This document shows positions 45,145-55,837 of a DNA stretch of 64,000 nucleotides, piece after piece. Position 1 is the stretch's first letter. The number at the start of each line of letters is the position of its first letter. The position numbers were made by a program, and so were the translations under genes. This DNA is from Prorocentrum cordatum. Taxonomy: Eukaryota; Sar; Dinophyceae; Prorocentrales; Prorocentraceae. A model generated the notes under the pieces. It was not told where the DNA came from, searched no databases, and worked only from the letters and a program-made list of their open reading frames with translations. Location of the stretch: NCBI GenBank assembly GCA_963575745.1, contig CAUYUJ010015509.1:77501-141500 (forward strand), in the 5' to 3' direction.

Positions 45145-45250
45145 GAGGAGGAAGATGTGGAGAAGGAGAAGAAGGAGGAGGAAGAGGAGGAGGAGGAGGA
45201 GGAGGAGAGAAGCGGGGAAGAGGAGCCGGGAGGAGGGGGGGGATCAGGAG
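45145..45250 (+). repeat. GGA microsatellite
   Basis: GGA/GAA triplets with some G runs. Confidence 0.95.
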
Positions 45251-45254
45251 GAGG

Positions 45255-45587
45255 GGTGGGGGACTCGTCTCGACCTCAAGTATCCTCGCCATCCTGTGTG
45301 ACAGAGGATGGGGGATCCAGTCTGTGCAAGGAGAGGTATACGATCAGGAGCTTTGGCTCAGTGTGTCGCGCCGCGGATTCTGGCCCACCACGCTTCTGCG
45401 CGACACGCTGGCCTCTTCCCAGTCCCGAAACGTCAACGTCGCGAGTTTTCCCGACCTCCCGCGCCGCGGAGCGGGGCGACACGATATCCCCTTTCAAGGC
45501 ATAGCGTGTCGCTGGGGCCGCCGCCGCGACACGCTAAGCAAACGTTACCGACCGTATTGCATGCGCTCAAGCATCTGCCGTGCGTAG
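45255..45587 (+). CDS. Hypothetical plus-strand frame
   Basis: A frame reads LVSTSSILAILCDRGWGIQS, then VQGEVYDQELWLSVSRRGFW, then PTTLLRDTLASSQSRNVNVA, ending at TAG near 45,587. The first 60 residues look like protein, and the rest is Arg/Gly-rich. Splice sites are unclear and the antisense strand is open too. No family recognised. Confidence 0.25.
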   Translation, partial: GGGLVSTSSILAILCDRGWGIQSVQGEVYDQELWLSVSRRGFWPTTLLRDTLASSQSRNVNVASFPDLPRRGAGRHDIPFQGIACRWGRRRDTLSKRYRPYCMRSSICRA

Positions 45588-45829
45588 TTGTGTCAGCTTC
45601 CAAAACGGCACATCCAGCATTTGCATTCATGACCATCTTGGCTCACACACCCTATCGGGGATGCGACACGGAGGCTCAAGTCCTACAGCTCACAAAAGAA
45701 ACACCGACTGCACAAAGAACACCTCGAGGACGGCGTGCTTGGAAGCCGATCGTTGGTTAGCTCGACGTCAAGCGTAGGTGTCCTGCGCTCGGGATCCGCG
45801 AAGTCATTGCGATAGAAGCTGATGCTGCA

Positions 45830-45985
45830 GCTGCCTCTAACATCGACAATATTTCCGGACAGCGCAATGATGCGATTCGGCGCGTCCGCGAACTCGACGC
45901 CGTGGCACGGAGACAGAGAACCTGGCAGCTTATAGTTCGCGTGGGCCACGCAGCCGAAGGCAAAGAACATGGTCGCAGGCCCTGA
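45830..45985 (-). pseudogene. Second light-harvesting protein fragment
   Basis: The minus-strand frame reads ATMFFAFGCVAHANYKLPGS, then LSPCHGVEFADAPNRI. This corresponds to the end of helix 1 (A.MFA..G.V...) and the loop YKLPG.LSP...L.FADVPNG of dinoflagellate chlorophyll a/c-binding proteins. It shares GSLSP and EFADAPN with the pseudogene at 6.4 kb, and at DNA level TTCGGCGCGTC(T/C)GCGAACTC. Downstream the frame continues without antenna motifs and helices 2 and 3 are missing, so only a fragment is present. It could be one exon of an interrupted gene, but no partner exon is seen. Confidence 0.45.
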
Positions 45986-46324
45986 AGGCCGCTCCCAGCA
46001 ACCTGTGATAGAGAGCCCGTCCTTGCGGAACGGACTCCCTGACGAGGGGGGTGGGGGACGCGCCGCGTTGGGGCGGTGTCAGGGGCCACATGCAAGAGGG
46101 GGCACGACGAACCCTTCACCCTGGGGGTTCAAAGATACAAGAGACACTGCGCTGCTCGACCTTCACAGGCGCGAGCCCAAACACGCACAACACAGCACCC
46201 CACTTGCGGGATCCCAGCGAAAGAGCACGGCACGACATCGGGTTTTTCTCAGGCCCTGTCGAGTCACTGGTGACTACCTGTGTCCACTGCAGTACTTGTC
46301 AACGGCCGCTCAAGTCCCCCACCC

Positions 46325-46744
46325 ATGGAGCCTGGCGCGAGTCCAGACCTCAGCCCAAAGGGTGATTCGAAGGCGAAGGCGGCTCAGGCAGTCGGATCCA
46401 GGGCGACCACAGCTCATCACGTACATAGATACCCCCGAGAGTTAGAATCCCTCCGACAGTCCATTTCAAGCCTCTCGCAAATAGTGTGCGTGTGTACCCG
46501 TACGAACGCTGACCTGTACGAGACCACCATGATGCCGTCTAACCGAACAATGTCCAAGCCTGCGCCACGATGCGGTGGTCAGCCGCCATGCTCCACGACC
46601 CAGTCTGGAGGCCTGGGCATCGTCGGGTCACTCGAAGAGATGCATGTGCGCCGAGGCCCAGAGCACGCTCCTGTACCGCTCGGGGGTTTAGATGACGCGC
46701 TAAACGGGGGGCCGAATCACCGTCCTGATGCCGCGGCCGTGTGA
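46325..46744 (+). CDS. Hypothetical 139-residue protein
   Basis: The first in-frame ATG is at 46,325 and the frame ends with TGA at 46,742-46,744. The peptide starts MEPGASPDLSPKGDSKAKAA and includes RELESLRQSISSLSQIVCVC and IVGSLEEMHVRRGPEHAPVP. Composition is protein-like and the frame crosses no simple repeat. It is hydrophilic, with a short helical segment near residues 40-55 and scattered Cys. No family recognised. Dinoflagellate genes usually have introns, so an intronless gene or chance frame are both possible. Confidence 0.3.
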   Translation: MEPGASPDLSPKGDSKAKAAQAVGSRATTAHHVHRYPRELESLRQSISSLSQIVCVCTRTNADLYETTMMPSNRTMSKPAPRCGGQPPCSTTQSGGLGIVGSLEEMHVRRGPEHAPVPLGGLDDALNGGPNHRPDAAAV

Positions 46745-46911
46745 GCAGGACATAGGCCAGTGAGGTGCTCGGGCACGCCGAAGCTCAGCCGAGGGGTTTC
46801 GTCACGCATGCGCATAGCCTATATCCCTTTGGGAGTCCGACGCTGAGGCTAATGTACAAATAGCCCGCGCGTCACACCCTCGCGTACAGCACAGAGGCTC
46901 ATTCATTGTGA

Positions 46912-47054
46912 CATGGCTGAACCTAAACGTTGTTTTTCGCTTAGTTTTCGTTTAGTTGTTCGTTTTGCTCGACCTGTTTTCCTGTACCTCCCTGCCAACA
47001 CGAAAAACAAAACACAGCCGAAGTCCAGCAAAACCGCGTTTAGGTCCAACCCTG
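46912..47054. mobile_element. hAT-like MITE
   Basis: A 143-bp AT-richer element. Its ends are CATGGCTGAACCTAAACG and, reversed, CAGGGTTGGACCTAAACG, pairing at 15 of 18 positions. It is flanked on both sides by the same 8 bp, CATTGTGA (46,904-46,911 and 47,055-47,062). CAGGG-type termini and 8-bp target duplications are the hallmarks of hAT transposons. No transposase is present, so it would have been moved in trans. Confidence 0.75.
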
Positions 47055-47340
47055 CATTGTGACAATTACTTTGCTGATTGCGGCTGTTCCCGTTTTTCAG
47101 GGTTCCCCATGTGGTACAAGCCCAGTCTTGCTCGTACCCGGACCACCAGAGTTGGTGGTTGTGGTGCACCTCTGTGCCGAGGCACGGCGAACGATCACTC
47201 TCCAGGAGCGCCCCGGTGGAACCGGGTGGCAGGGAGCGCAGAGGCCATGCCAGGATGTCAGACCTCGTGGGCCGTGGGTGGCACGCTCTAAACCTCCCCG
47301 CTTCGCCTCGCCATTCTGAACCGTGCGCTTGGCATCGCAG

Positions 47341-47470
47341 GCGTGCTGCAGGCGCTCCGTCGCGACCTCCTCCTTTTGGCTTCCGGTGCTTCGGCGTCGA
47401 CCGCTTCCGCCCGCTTGAGGGGTCAGTGTCTGCGAACGCCCGTAAAGTGGCGACGAAGCGCGAGGACTGA
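47341..47470 (+). CDS. Candidate exon, frame uncertain
   Basis: A possible acceptor (GGCATCGCAG) ends at 47,340. Two frames are protein-like. One reads VLQALRRDLLLLASGASAST from the acceptor. The other reads FGFRCFGVDRFRPLEGSVSA and NARKVATKRED and stops at TGA 47,468. G or C dominates third positions in the second. A GGA array starts just downstream at 47,477. No family is recognised. Confidence 0.3.
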
Positions 47471-47476
47471 GCCGAA

Positions 47477-47640
47477 GAGGAGGAGGAGGAGGAGGAGGTT
47501 GAAGATGATGATGAGGAGGAGGAGGAGAGGCTAAATAGAAAGGAAGAGGTGAGGGATGACGTGGAGGGGAAGGAGGAGGAGGAGGAGGAGGAGGAGGAGG
47601 AGGAGGAGGAGGGGGAGAAGGATTAGGGGAGGATGTGAAG
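47477..47640 (+). repeat. GGA microsatellite
   Basis: GGA triplets with a GATGAT interruption at 47,503. Confidence 0.95.
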
Positions 47641-47643
47641 CAG

Positions 47644-47711
47644 TCCCCCTCAAGGCGGACAAGCTCGACGACCTGGCAGTCCACGCCTTCGTTTCCCGGC
47701 AGCGGCCTCGA
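47644..47711 (+). CDS. Candidate exon between GGA and GAT arrays
   Basis: A possible acceptor (GTGAAGCAG) ends at 47,643. The frame reads PLKADKLDDLAVHAFVSRQR with G or C at nearly all third positions. It runs into GAGAAGGAGGAGC, so the donor is not canonical or lies slightly downstream. No family recognised. Same strand and same setting as the islands at 43.0, 45.1, 50.3 and 51.0 kb. Confidence 0.45.
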
Positions 47712-47764
47712 GAAGGAGGAGCAGGAGGTGGATCAGGAGAAAGGAACATATTGCGGAGATCGTA

Positions 47765-49612
<1,848 letters not shown>

Positions 49613-49712
49613 NNNNNNNNNNNNNNNNNNNNNNNNNNNNNNNNNNNNNNNNNNNNNNNNNNNNNNNNNNNNNNNNNNNNNNNNNNNNNNNNNNNNNNNN
49701 NNNNNNNNNNNN
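49613..49712. other. Assembly gap, 100 N
   Basis: Exactly 100 N between a GAT array and an AAGCT array. This is probably a placeholder of unknown true length, so the two sides may not be adjacent in the genome. Confidence 0.99.
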
Positions 49713-50226
49713 AAGTTAAGCTAAAGCTAAGCTAACGCTAAGCTAAAGCTAAGCTAAAGCTAAGCTAAAGCTAAGCTAAAGCTAAGCTAAATCTAAGCTA
49801 AAGCTAAGCTAAAGCTGAGCAACAGCTAAGCTACAGCTAAACTACAGCTAAGCTAAAACTAAGCTAAAGCTAAGCTAACGCTAAGCTAAAGCTAAGCTAA
49901 AGCTAAGCTAGAGCTAAGCTACAGCTAAGCTCAAGCTAAGCTAAAGCTAAGCTAAAGCTAAGCTAAACGCTGAGCGAAACGCTGAGCGAAATGCTAAGCT
50001 AAAGCTAAGCTACAGCTAAGCTAAAGCTAAGCTAAAGCTAAAGCTAAAGCTAAAGCTAAAGCTAAAGCTAAAGCTAAAGCTAAAGCTAAAGCTAAAGCTA
50101 AAGCTCCCAGGGGACTGGGGGGAACCGCTCCCAGGGGACTGGGGGAACCGCCCGGGGCGCTTTGCACTGCCCGGCCCCTTTCAGCTAAGAGAGTAAGAAC
50201 CCTCTAGGCAGAGCCCAGGTAGGGAA
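49713..50226 (-). mobile_element. AGCTT-array element, inverted copy
   Basis: AAGCTAAGCTA units (49,713-50,106) are followed by two CCAGGGGACTGGGGG blocks. AAGAACCCTCTAGGCAGAGC and CCAGGTAGGGAAT come next. This is the reverse complement of the head at 14,669-14,765. The array end is lost in the gap. From 50,041 to 50,106 the unit is purely AAAGCT, a local expansion. Confidence 0.8.
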
Positions 50227-50332
50227 TCAGGGGGAATCCTGAGATTTGTGTCTATCTATTTGTGTGGCCCAGGGCCCCTTTAGGTTAGAGGCCGCGCCCC
50301 GCGGAGGGAGCCCTCAAGCGCCCCCATCGCAG

Positions 50333-50435
50333 GACCCCTGGAGCTCGCCCGCCGCGGCGGAGGCCCTGTCGCAGCAGGCGGCCAGCGCCGCCGCACTGCT
50401 CAGTGCGGAGGGTTTCTCCGAAGGGCTTAGGCGAC
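50333..50435 (+). CDS. Candidate exon before TCC array
   Basis: A clear acceptor (CCCCCATCGCAG) ends at 50,332. The frame reads DPWSSPAAAEALSQQAASAA and ALLSAEGFSEGLRRP, with most third positions G or C. It is Ala-rich and probably helical. It leads straight into about 500 bp of TCC triplets. The donor is uncertain: AG|GCGACC at 50,429 would be a GC-type site. The next island on this strand, 50,969, could be its partner. No family is recognised. Confidence 0.45.
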
Positions 50436-50437
50436 CC

Positions 50438-50935
50438 GTCCTCCTCCTCCTCCTCCTCCTCCTTCTCCTCCTCCTCCTCCTCCTCCTCCTCCTCTCCTCC
50501 TCCTCCTCCTCCTCCTCCTCCTCCTCCTCCTCCTCCTGCTCCTCCTCCTCCTCCTCCCTCCTCCTCCTCCTCTCTCCTCCTCCTCCTTCCTCCTCCTCCT
50601 CCTCCTCCTCCTCCTCCCCTCCTCCTCCTCCTCCTCCCCTCCTCCTCCTCCTCCTCCCTCTCCCCCCCTCTCCTCCTCCGTCCTCCTCTCCTCCTCCCCT
50701 CCTCCTCCTCCCTCACTCCTCCTCCTCCTTCTCCTCGAGGGAAACCAACAGCCCCCTACGTTCCTTCTCCTCCTACTACTCCTCCTCTTCCACTCCTCCT
50801 CCCCCTCCCCCTCCTCTTCCTCCCTCTCTCCTCTCCTCCTCCTTCCATCTCCTTCTCCTCCTCCTCCTCCTCCTCCTCCTCCGTCTCCTCCTCCTCCTCC
50901 TCCTCCTCCTCCTCCTCCTCCTCCTCCCCCGCCTC
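50438..50935 (+). repeat. TCC microsatellite, 500 bp
   Basis: TCC triplets with CTCC slips and a short non-repeat island (GAGGGAAACCAACAGCCCCC, 50,736). It would form the intron between the islands on either side. Confidence 0.95.
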
Positions 50936-50968
50936 GCCCTCCCTTCCTCGGGTCGCCTACGGCCCCAG

Positions 50969-51087
50969 GGGAAACCGTGCGCCTCCAGCCCCTCGTGCTG
51001 CCGCTGCCGCTCGCCGCCCACGTCCTCGCTCGTTCGCCGTGCCCCTCGGCCGCCACCCCAACGTACTTCGGGCAGTGGGTCGACTAG
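50969..51087 (+). CDS. Terminal exon with TAG stop, unrecognised
   Basis: A possible acceptor (ACGGCCCCAG) ends at 50,968 after the TCC tract. The frame reads ETVRLQPLVLPLPLAAHVLA and RSPCPSAATPTYFGQWVD, then TAG at 51,085-51,087. Of the 38 codons from GAA to the stop, 34 end in G or C. The first half is hydrophobic with a Leu/Pro pattern. No family recognised. Beyond the stop the GC3 signal ends at once, which supports a real gene 3' end. Confidence 0.55.
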
Positions 51088-51118
51088 AGAATCGACCTAT
51101 CCCACAACCCTCAAAAAT

Positions 51119-51400
51119 GTCAAACTTAACCTCAAACATGTCTGACGTCAAGACAAAACCTTGTCAACAATTAACCTCGTCAAAATTAACCTCAAACATG
51201 CCTGACGTGGTTGAACTGCTTGTCGGAAGATCCGGGGCCGAGTATCGATGAGTGCGGGGCACTTGCATGCGCCGCCCCTCCAGTGTCGGTCGACGTCAAA
51301 CTTTCGAGTCAACTTCGGTCAGACTATCTTTGCCCTCGCCCCGACATTGAAGGGGCGGCGTGTCGACATTGAGGGGTGAGGTTAATTTTGACGAGGGTAG
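51119..51400. mobile_element. Foldback element with nested inverted repeats
   Basis: CCTCGTCAAAATTAACCTCA at 51,175-51,194 is perfectly inverted at 51,377-51,396. Inside it, GCCGCCCCTCCAGTGTCG (51,271-51,288) pairs with CGACATTGAAGGGGCGGC (51,342-51,359). A further TTAACCTCAAACATG direct copy lies at 51,125. Noncoding. No clear target duplication. Confidence 0.65.
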
Positions 51401-51626
51401 CAGGATTGGTTCTCTTTTGCCCCCACGAAGAACTCGCCTGAAGGTTCGCTTGCTTCGCCAGTGCTCCATGCGGTGACGAATGCAAACACACCTGCAGTGG
51501 CCCTGGACTCGGGCTCAAACAAACGCTGCGAATGACAGGCGTTGCCAACCACGCTGCTCAAATCCGCTGCCCCTTATGGGGGCTAACAGCACACCACGCG
51601 AAGCACACACAAAACAAATATCCCAG

Positions 51627-51711
51627 GAATGGTTCTCACGTCAAACCTGCGGGAGAAGCGTGGAATGTGCCGCAGATCTACGGCAGAGTCTACGTCGAGA
51701 CCACTTTTGGG
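51627..51711 (+). CDS. Internal exon with consensus splice sites, unrecognised
   Basis: The acceptor is ATATCCCAG (ending 51,626) and the donor GTAAGT (51,712). The 85-bp exon reads NGSHVKPAGEAWNVPQIYGR and VYVETTFG in the only phase that stays open with good codons. The sequence looks like a beta-rich segment of a conserved protein, but I cannot name it. Codon ends are less GC-biased than in the islands at 43 and 51.0 kb, so it may belong to a different gene. It lies downstream of the presumed gene end at 51,087. Confidence 0.5.
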
Positions 51712-51719
51712 GTAAGTCG

Positions 51720-52340
51720 ATTCTGCAGTCCATCCCCCGCTCGAATACTGATGCTACGTGTGCGTCGCCCCCCCAAGAGGCGACGCGCGCGCCGAGGAAT
51801 CTTCTAGCATAAGCTCCGTGGCGGGCCCTTCCTGGCCACACCGCTCGGGAGGCGATATACTACGAGATGGCTATACTGTGTGTTCGAGTCGGACGCACGC
51901 CTCCAAGGAGGACGCACAGTACCAGTGTATCCTTGTGCGTCGTGCGTCCCGCTCTCCCCCCCCCGACCTCCAGCGCAGAGTGGCAGTCCCGACGGCCCAA
52001 CTTTCCGACGTCGGGCTTCCCGCGGCCCAGATGAGGCGTTCCCCGAGAAATCCGCGCGGAGAGCCAAGAGTTTGTGTTTATGCCGTTTTTTCTTCCTCCG
52101 GAGTGGGCATCTCTTGCGCGTCGGATCTGCGGCTTGGGGGTGGAGGGGGACTCTTCTGGAGGGAGGGGGACTCTTCTGGGGGGAGGGAGGATCTTCGACA
52201 CTCGAAGAGGTTGGCACGTCCCCCCTCGGCGGAGGCGGGCGGAAAAAGCCAGCAGGGGGCGGCGGAAGCAGAACAACGGAGGCGGGTCCGCCGGCGCAGG
52301 TCGGCGGACACGGCCGGCGGCAGGCCGGCGGCCGCACGTC
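51720..52340. other. Low-copy DNA with unresolved open frames
   Basis: Several frames are open on both strands. The plus frame through GDILRDGYTVCSSRTHASKE (51,852 onward) is the most protein-like. CTCTTCTGGAGGGAGGGGGA-type units repeat near 52,150. No splice or family evidence. Confidence 0.25.
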
Positions 52341-52483
52341 TGTCGCCACCTCCAAGACGCGCTGGCAGTTTTTTCGGGTTCCGGGTTTCTGGGGCGGAGG
52401 GGGAGGGGGAGGAGGGGGAGGAGGAGGAGGAGGAGGAGGAGGAGGAGGAGGAGGAGGAGGAGGAGTATCTTGATGCACGATCG

Positions 52484-52664
52484 TTAAGTCGGGCGTGTCC
52501 CCCTACAGGGGGATTTTTGACGAAAAAAAGAAATACCCCCAACATATTCCAAAGATGTTCAAAAGATAGTCCCCAGGCTATTTCTGGATTATTTTTGGAT
52601 TTTTTTGGGGGTATTTTTTATTTTTCGTCGAAAGTCCCCCTGTAGGGGGACACGCCCGACTTAA
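52484..52664. mobile_element. TTAA-flanked MITE with ~54-bp inverted repeats
   Basis: The termini GTCGGGCGTGTCCCCCTACA... match their inverted partner perfectly over the first 26 bp and with few changes over about 54 bp. They contain a CCCCCTACAGGGGG inner hairpin and CCCCC near the arm end. TTAA lies on both sides (52,484-52,487 and 52,661-52,664). TTAA target sites are typical of piggyBac elements, but TTAA could equally be part of the repeat. The interior is AT-rich and noncoding. Confidence 0.8.
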
Positions 52665-52699
52665 ACATATCGCCACCTCCAAGACGCGTGGCAGTTTGT

Positions 52700-52872
52700 T
52701 CGGGTTCAGGGTTTCTGGGGCGGGCGATGACGTGCGTATCTTGATGCACGATCGTGCGCTTGAGGAGGTTGGCATTTCCATCGTAGCAGATTCCGCTCCC
52801 CCAGGAAGTGGCGTCGCCTGTGTTCAGACTGAAGGGTTCGAAAGGCGGTCCTCCTTCACAGAAGAAGGCCAA
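52700..52872 (-). CDS. Candidate minus-strand exon
   Basis: The frame reads FFCEGGPPFEPFSLNTGDAT, then SWGSGICYDGNANLLKRTIV and HQDTHVIARP, a well-mixed protein sequence with Cys and Gly-rich turns. The part after HQDTHVIARP lies in the duplicated CGCCACCTCC unit, which recurs without the upstream part. The coding end was therefore probably near 52,720. Splice sites are not clear. No family recognised. Confidence 0.35.
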
Positions 52873-53260
52873 GAAAGAAGCTACGTAAGCAATTCAATCA
52901 TTCATGTGGAGTTGCGAGCGGTCGATGCACTGCGCAGAGGTGTGGTGCTGGTCGCTTGCAGCAGTGCCTGGCCGCCGAGGTGGTGGCCAGCGCTGCGAGC
53001 GATGCCTCGTCGCGCTCGCAGTGTCGTAGGATGACTCTAATAAATTCTAGACGCCTCGCTTGAAGCCTGTGGAGGGTTGAGCGCTGCCAATCGCCCTCCC
53101 AATAGACGTGACAACTTTTTCGGGTTCAGGGTTTCCGGGGCGGGCCATGCCGGGACCTGGGGCACATCGTTGTAGTCGAGAGCTCTGGAGCCCAGTGTTC
53201 GGCCACAATAAGCAGAGGGGGGGTCTGGGGGAGGGGGAACGGCTGCTTAGGAGCACCCCT

Positions 53261-53292
53261 GCTTTCCCAGAAGGCGCGGGTCTCTTCTACAG

Positions 53293-53322
<30 letters not shown>
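53261..53322. repeat. Strong hairpin around a possible splice acceptor
   Basis: CTGCTTTCCCAGAAGGCGCG (from 53,261) pairs with CGCGCCTTCTAGGAAGCAG (to 53,322) with one or two mismatches and a loop of about 19 bp. The loop holds CTCTTCTACAG, a good acceptor motif. Confidence 0.7.
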
Positions 53323-53680
<358 letters not shown>

Positions 53681-53858
53681 CCTCTCTGGCGCGCCGCCGA
53701 CATGGATGCTCTGCACATCCGCCTGGCGAGCTGCCCCGCCCTGCGCAGCCGTGTGCAGTTCAGGTCGCGGCCCTCTCTTCCCATCCTGCGTGCCGCGGGG
53801 CAGGCACGCAGAGGCGCGCTGAGTTCAATATGGGCCGTGATCGCTTTCTGTTGTTGAT
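53681..53858 (+). CDS. Candidate terminal exon after CAT array
   Basis: The frame reads PLWRAADMDALHIRLASCPA, then LRSRVQFRSRPSLPILRAAG and ALSSIWAVIAFCC, then TGA formed by the start of the adjacent TTG-type repeat. Third positions are mostly G or C to about 53,830. The same frame runs upstream through the CAG/CAT array as poly-Gln and poly-His, so an intron or a real homopolymer-bearing exon are both possible. No family recognised. The (TTG)n-tail repeat seems to supply its stop codon. Confidence 0.4.
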
Positions 53859-53865
53859 GTTGTTG

Positions 53866-54635
53866 TTGGACTCTCATTTCTGAAGGATGATTATTGTTGA
53901 CCCCCCCCGTCCGGTACACATTGTTTTTTTTCGATTGAAGTGCCCTTCCCGGGGCTCGCACCCTGCTTCTCATCAGGGATAGTCTTGAGGGTGAAACTGT
54001 GATGTTGGCCCCCGGTTTACAACAACAGCGGCTCCCGCCTCATACTTCTTCGCAATTAATTGAAGAATCGCGCTCTCGCTTGGGACTTCCTTGCAATTTA
54101 TCACCGGATGGCGGCTCCCGCTTAATATTTCTTCACAATTTATTGAAGAATGGCGTTCTCGCTCGGGACTTCTTTGCAACTTACCACCGGATCGCGGCTC
54201 CCGCATGATACTTCCTCACAATTTATCCAGATGCCGCTCATCGACACTCAGGAATCGCGCTCCCGCTACATATTGCCTGGCGGTTCAAGCAGAATTTACG
54301 CTTCAACGACCCGCCCGCTCGACCCGCCCGTCTGGGCCTGTCCGCCCGACCAGCCCGTTAGGGACTGCAGTCGCCGCTCGCTGCCCTTCGCCCGCCTTCG
54401 ATACCCCTCGCTGCCCGTACTGGTTCCGCGGTCGCCTTCGCTCGCTGCCCTTCGTGGCCCCGTTGCTGCCCTGGGGGTACGATCGAAGACGAAGAGGGCG
54501 GGTATCCAGGGTTTGGGATATGCATATTGAATGTCACGTGGGCAGATAAGAGCGAACAGTCGTAAACTGATTGTGTCGTTGTTGTTGTTGTTGTTGTTGT
54601 TGTATTTGTTGTTATTATTGTTGTTGTTGTTGTTG
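53866..54635 (+). repeat. (TTG)n-tail family, copy 7
   Basis: Head GGACTCTCATTTCTGAAGGA, ATTATTGTTGACCCCCCC, and GAATCGCGCTCTCGC sub-repeats. The minisatellite is very short (54,442-54,472). Tail GTACGATCGAAGACGAAGAG follows, then a TTG tract to 54,635. Confidence 0.85.
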
Positions 54636-54719
54636 AACATTATTTATTCTAAAGAATAATTATTGTTGGGCCCCCTGGTGCGCGCCCCCCCTGCGCCGCC
54701 TAGGCCGCAGCTACATTTT

Positions 54720-55416
54720 CATCATTTTCGTGAGGAAGCCTCAGAAAAGAGGGTGTGTACAGGATCCGGTTGTTTTGTTGTAATCCGCTTTCCCTTGCAA
54801 AAAACAATAGAAAATGACATTTCTTGTTCTAATATAATCAAATTTCAAGAATCCCTTGCAAAAAATAAGGTAAAGTGGACATTCGCGCGCGCAAGACGAA
54901 ATCCTTCCAAAACCTTAGTGTTCGCAGCGATTTTAACATAAAAACATCAAAAAACCAATGGTTTTTCAACAAAAAATTGTCAAAATCTCATCCCGCGCGC
55001 TCTTGCGGATTCGTAGGAAACCCAACACTTTTTAAACATTTCTGTCAAACGGGCTTTTGCGAGCAACTTTTCGAACTTCTGCGACAACGGTTGCGCACCT
55101 GCCAGGGCCATCATCCCTGTCAAATAATACCATGCGGGACACATTCGTTTTTTCTTCGCGCGCGCACGCCGAAATCTCCAAAAACCATTGGGCTTCTTAA
55201 GAATTTTAGCACCGCGCATCATAAAATCACACGAATCGCACCGTAGGTCCTCGAAAAACACCTGCACGACTTTTCAAAATTTCTACCCGCGCGCGCTGTC
55301 CGAATCCTAAAAAAACCAATGGTTTTCCAACATTTATGTTACATGAGCTCGCGCGAGCTACTTTCGCACGCTCTTGCAACGGGGTTCGCGCGCCTGCCAG
55401 GGGCCACAATCCCTTG
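54720..55416 (+). repeat. AT-rich DNA with ~290-bp diverged duplication
   Basis: Blocks such as AAAAACCAATGGTTTT (54,955 and 55,313), CGCGCGC then CGAAATC (54,885 and 55,159) and CACCTGCCAGGG (55,096; CGCCTGCCAGGGG at 55,391) recur at intervals of 270-360 bp. AT-rich runs alternate with CGCGCGC. No coding. Confidence 0.55.
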
Positions 55417-55835
55417 CGGTTGCGCCATAGGTTGCGCCCTCGGCCGCCGAGAATAAAACGTCCCCCTATTGGTTGCGCCATAGGTTGCGCCCTCGGCCGC
55501 CGAGAATAAAACGTCCCCCTGGGTTGCGCCATAGGTTGCGCCCTCGGCCGCCGGAGGCGTATCGGCACCATGCTTGGACACTTGGCCCCTGATGTATTTC
55601 TGCCAGGAGCCCAGCTGGCAGCATTGCGCCCCATCCGTGCCATCAGGGACGGGCGTATGCCAGAAGATGACGAGCACACGAACTCGTCTCTTTAGAGCCG
55701 CGGCGGGGAAAAGACGGTGGGTGGGCGTGCAAGCGCCGTTCCCGCCCCTCCTCTCTCTTCTCTCCTTTCCTCCTTGTCCTGCTCCTCCTCCTCCTCCTCC
55801 CGGCGGGGGGCGTGAGGATCCGGCATCGCTCACAA
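55339..55835 (-). CDS. Hypothetical minus-strand protein end
   Basis: On the minus strand a frame reads RLFPAAALKRRVRVLVIFWH, then TPVPDGTDGAQCCQLGSWQK and YIRGQVSKHGADTPPAAEGA. It then crosses the 54-bp tandem repeat as TYGATNRGTFYSRRP-type repeats and ends at about 55,339. The 55,560-55,740 part has convincing composition and good codon ends. The upstream continuation through the 12-bp minisatellite (Met-Val-Val-Pro repeats) is probably not coding, so no start is given. No family recognised. The tandem repeat may have grown inside a coding 3' end. Confidence 0.35.
55417..55560 (+). repeat. ~54-bp tandem repeat, 2.6 copies
   Basis: Units of GGTTGCGCCATAGGTTGCGC, CCTCGGCCGCCGAGAATAAA and ACGTCCCCCT. 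The first two differ by a few bases. Each unit contains the palindrome CGGCCGCCG-like centre. Confidence 0.9.
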
Positions 55836-55837
55836 CC

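Larger units (their letters stand above)
52342..53150. repeat. Duplicated CGCCACCTCCAAGACGCG unit
   Basis: A block running from CGCCACCTCCAAGACGCG through TTTCGGGTTC.GGGTTTCTGG to TATCTTGATGCACGATCG occurs at 52,344-52,483 and 52,671-52,757, with a partial third copy at 53,107-53,145. A GGA run expanded in the first copy, and the TTAA-flanked MITE sits between the first two. Confidence 0.75.
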
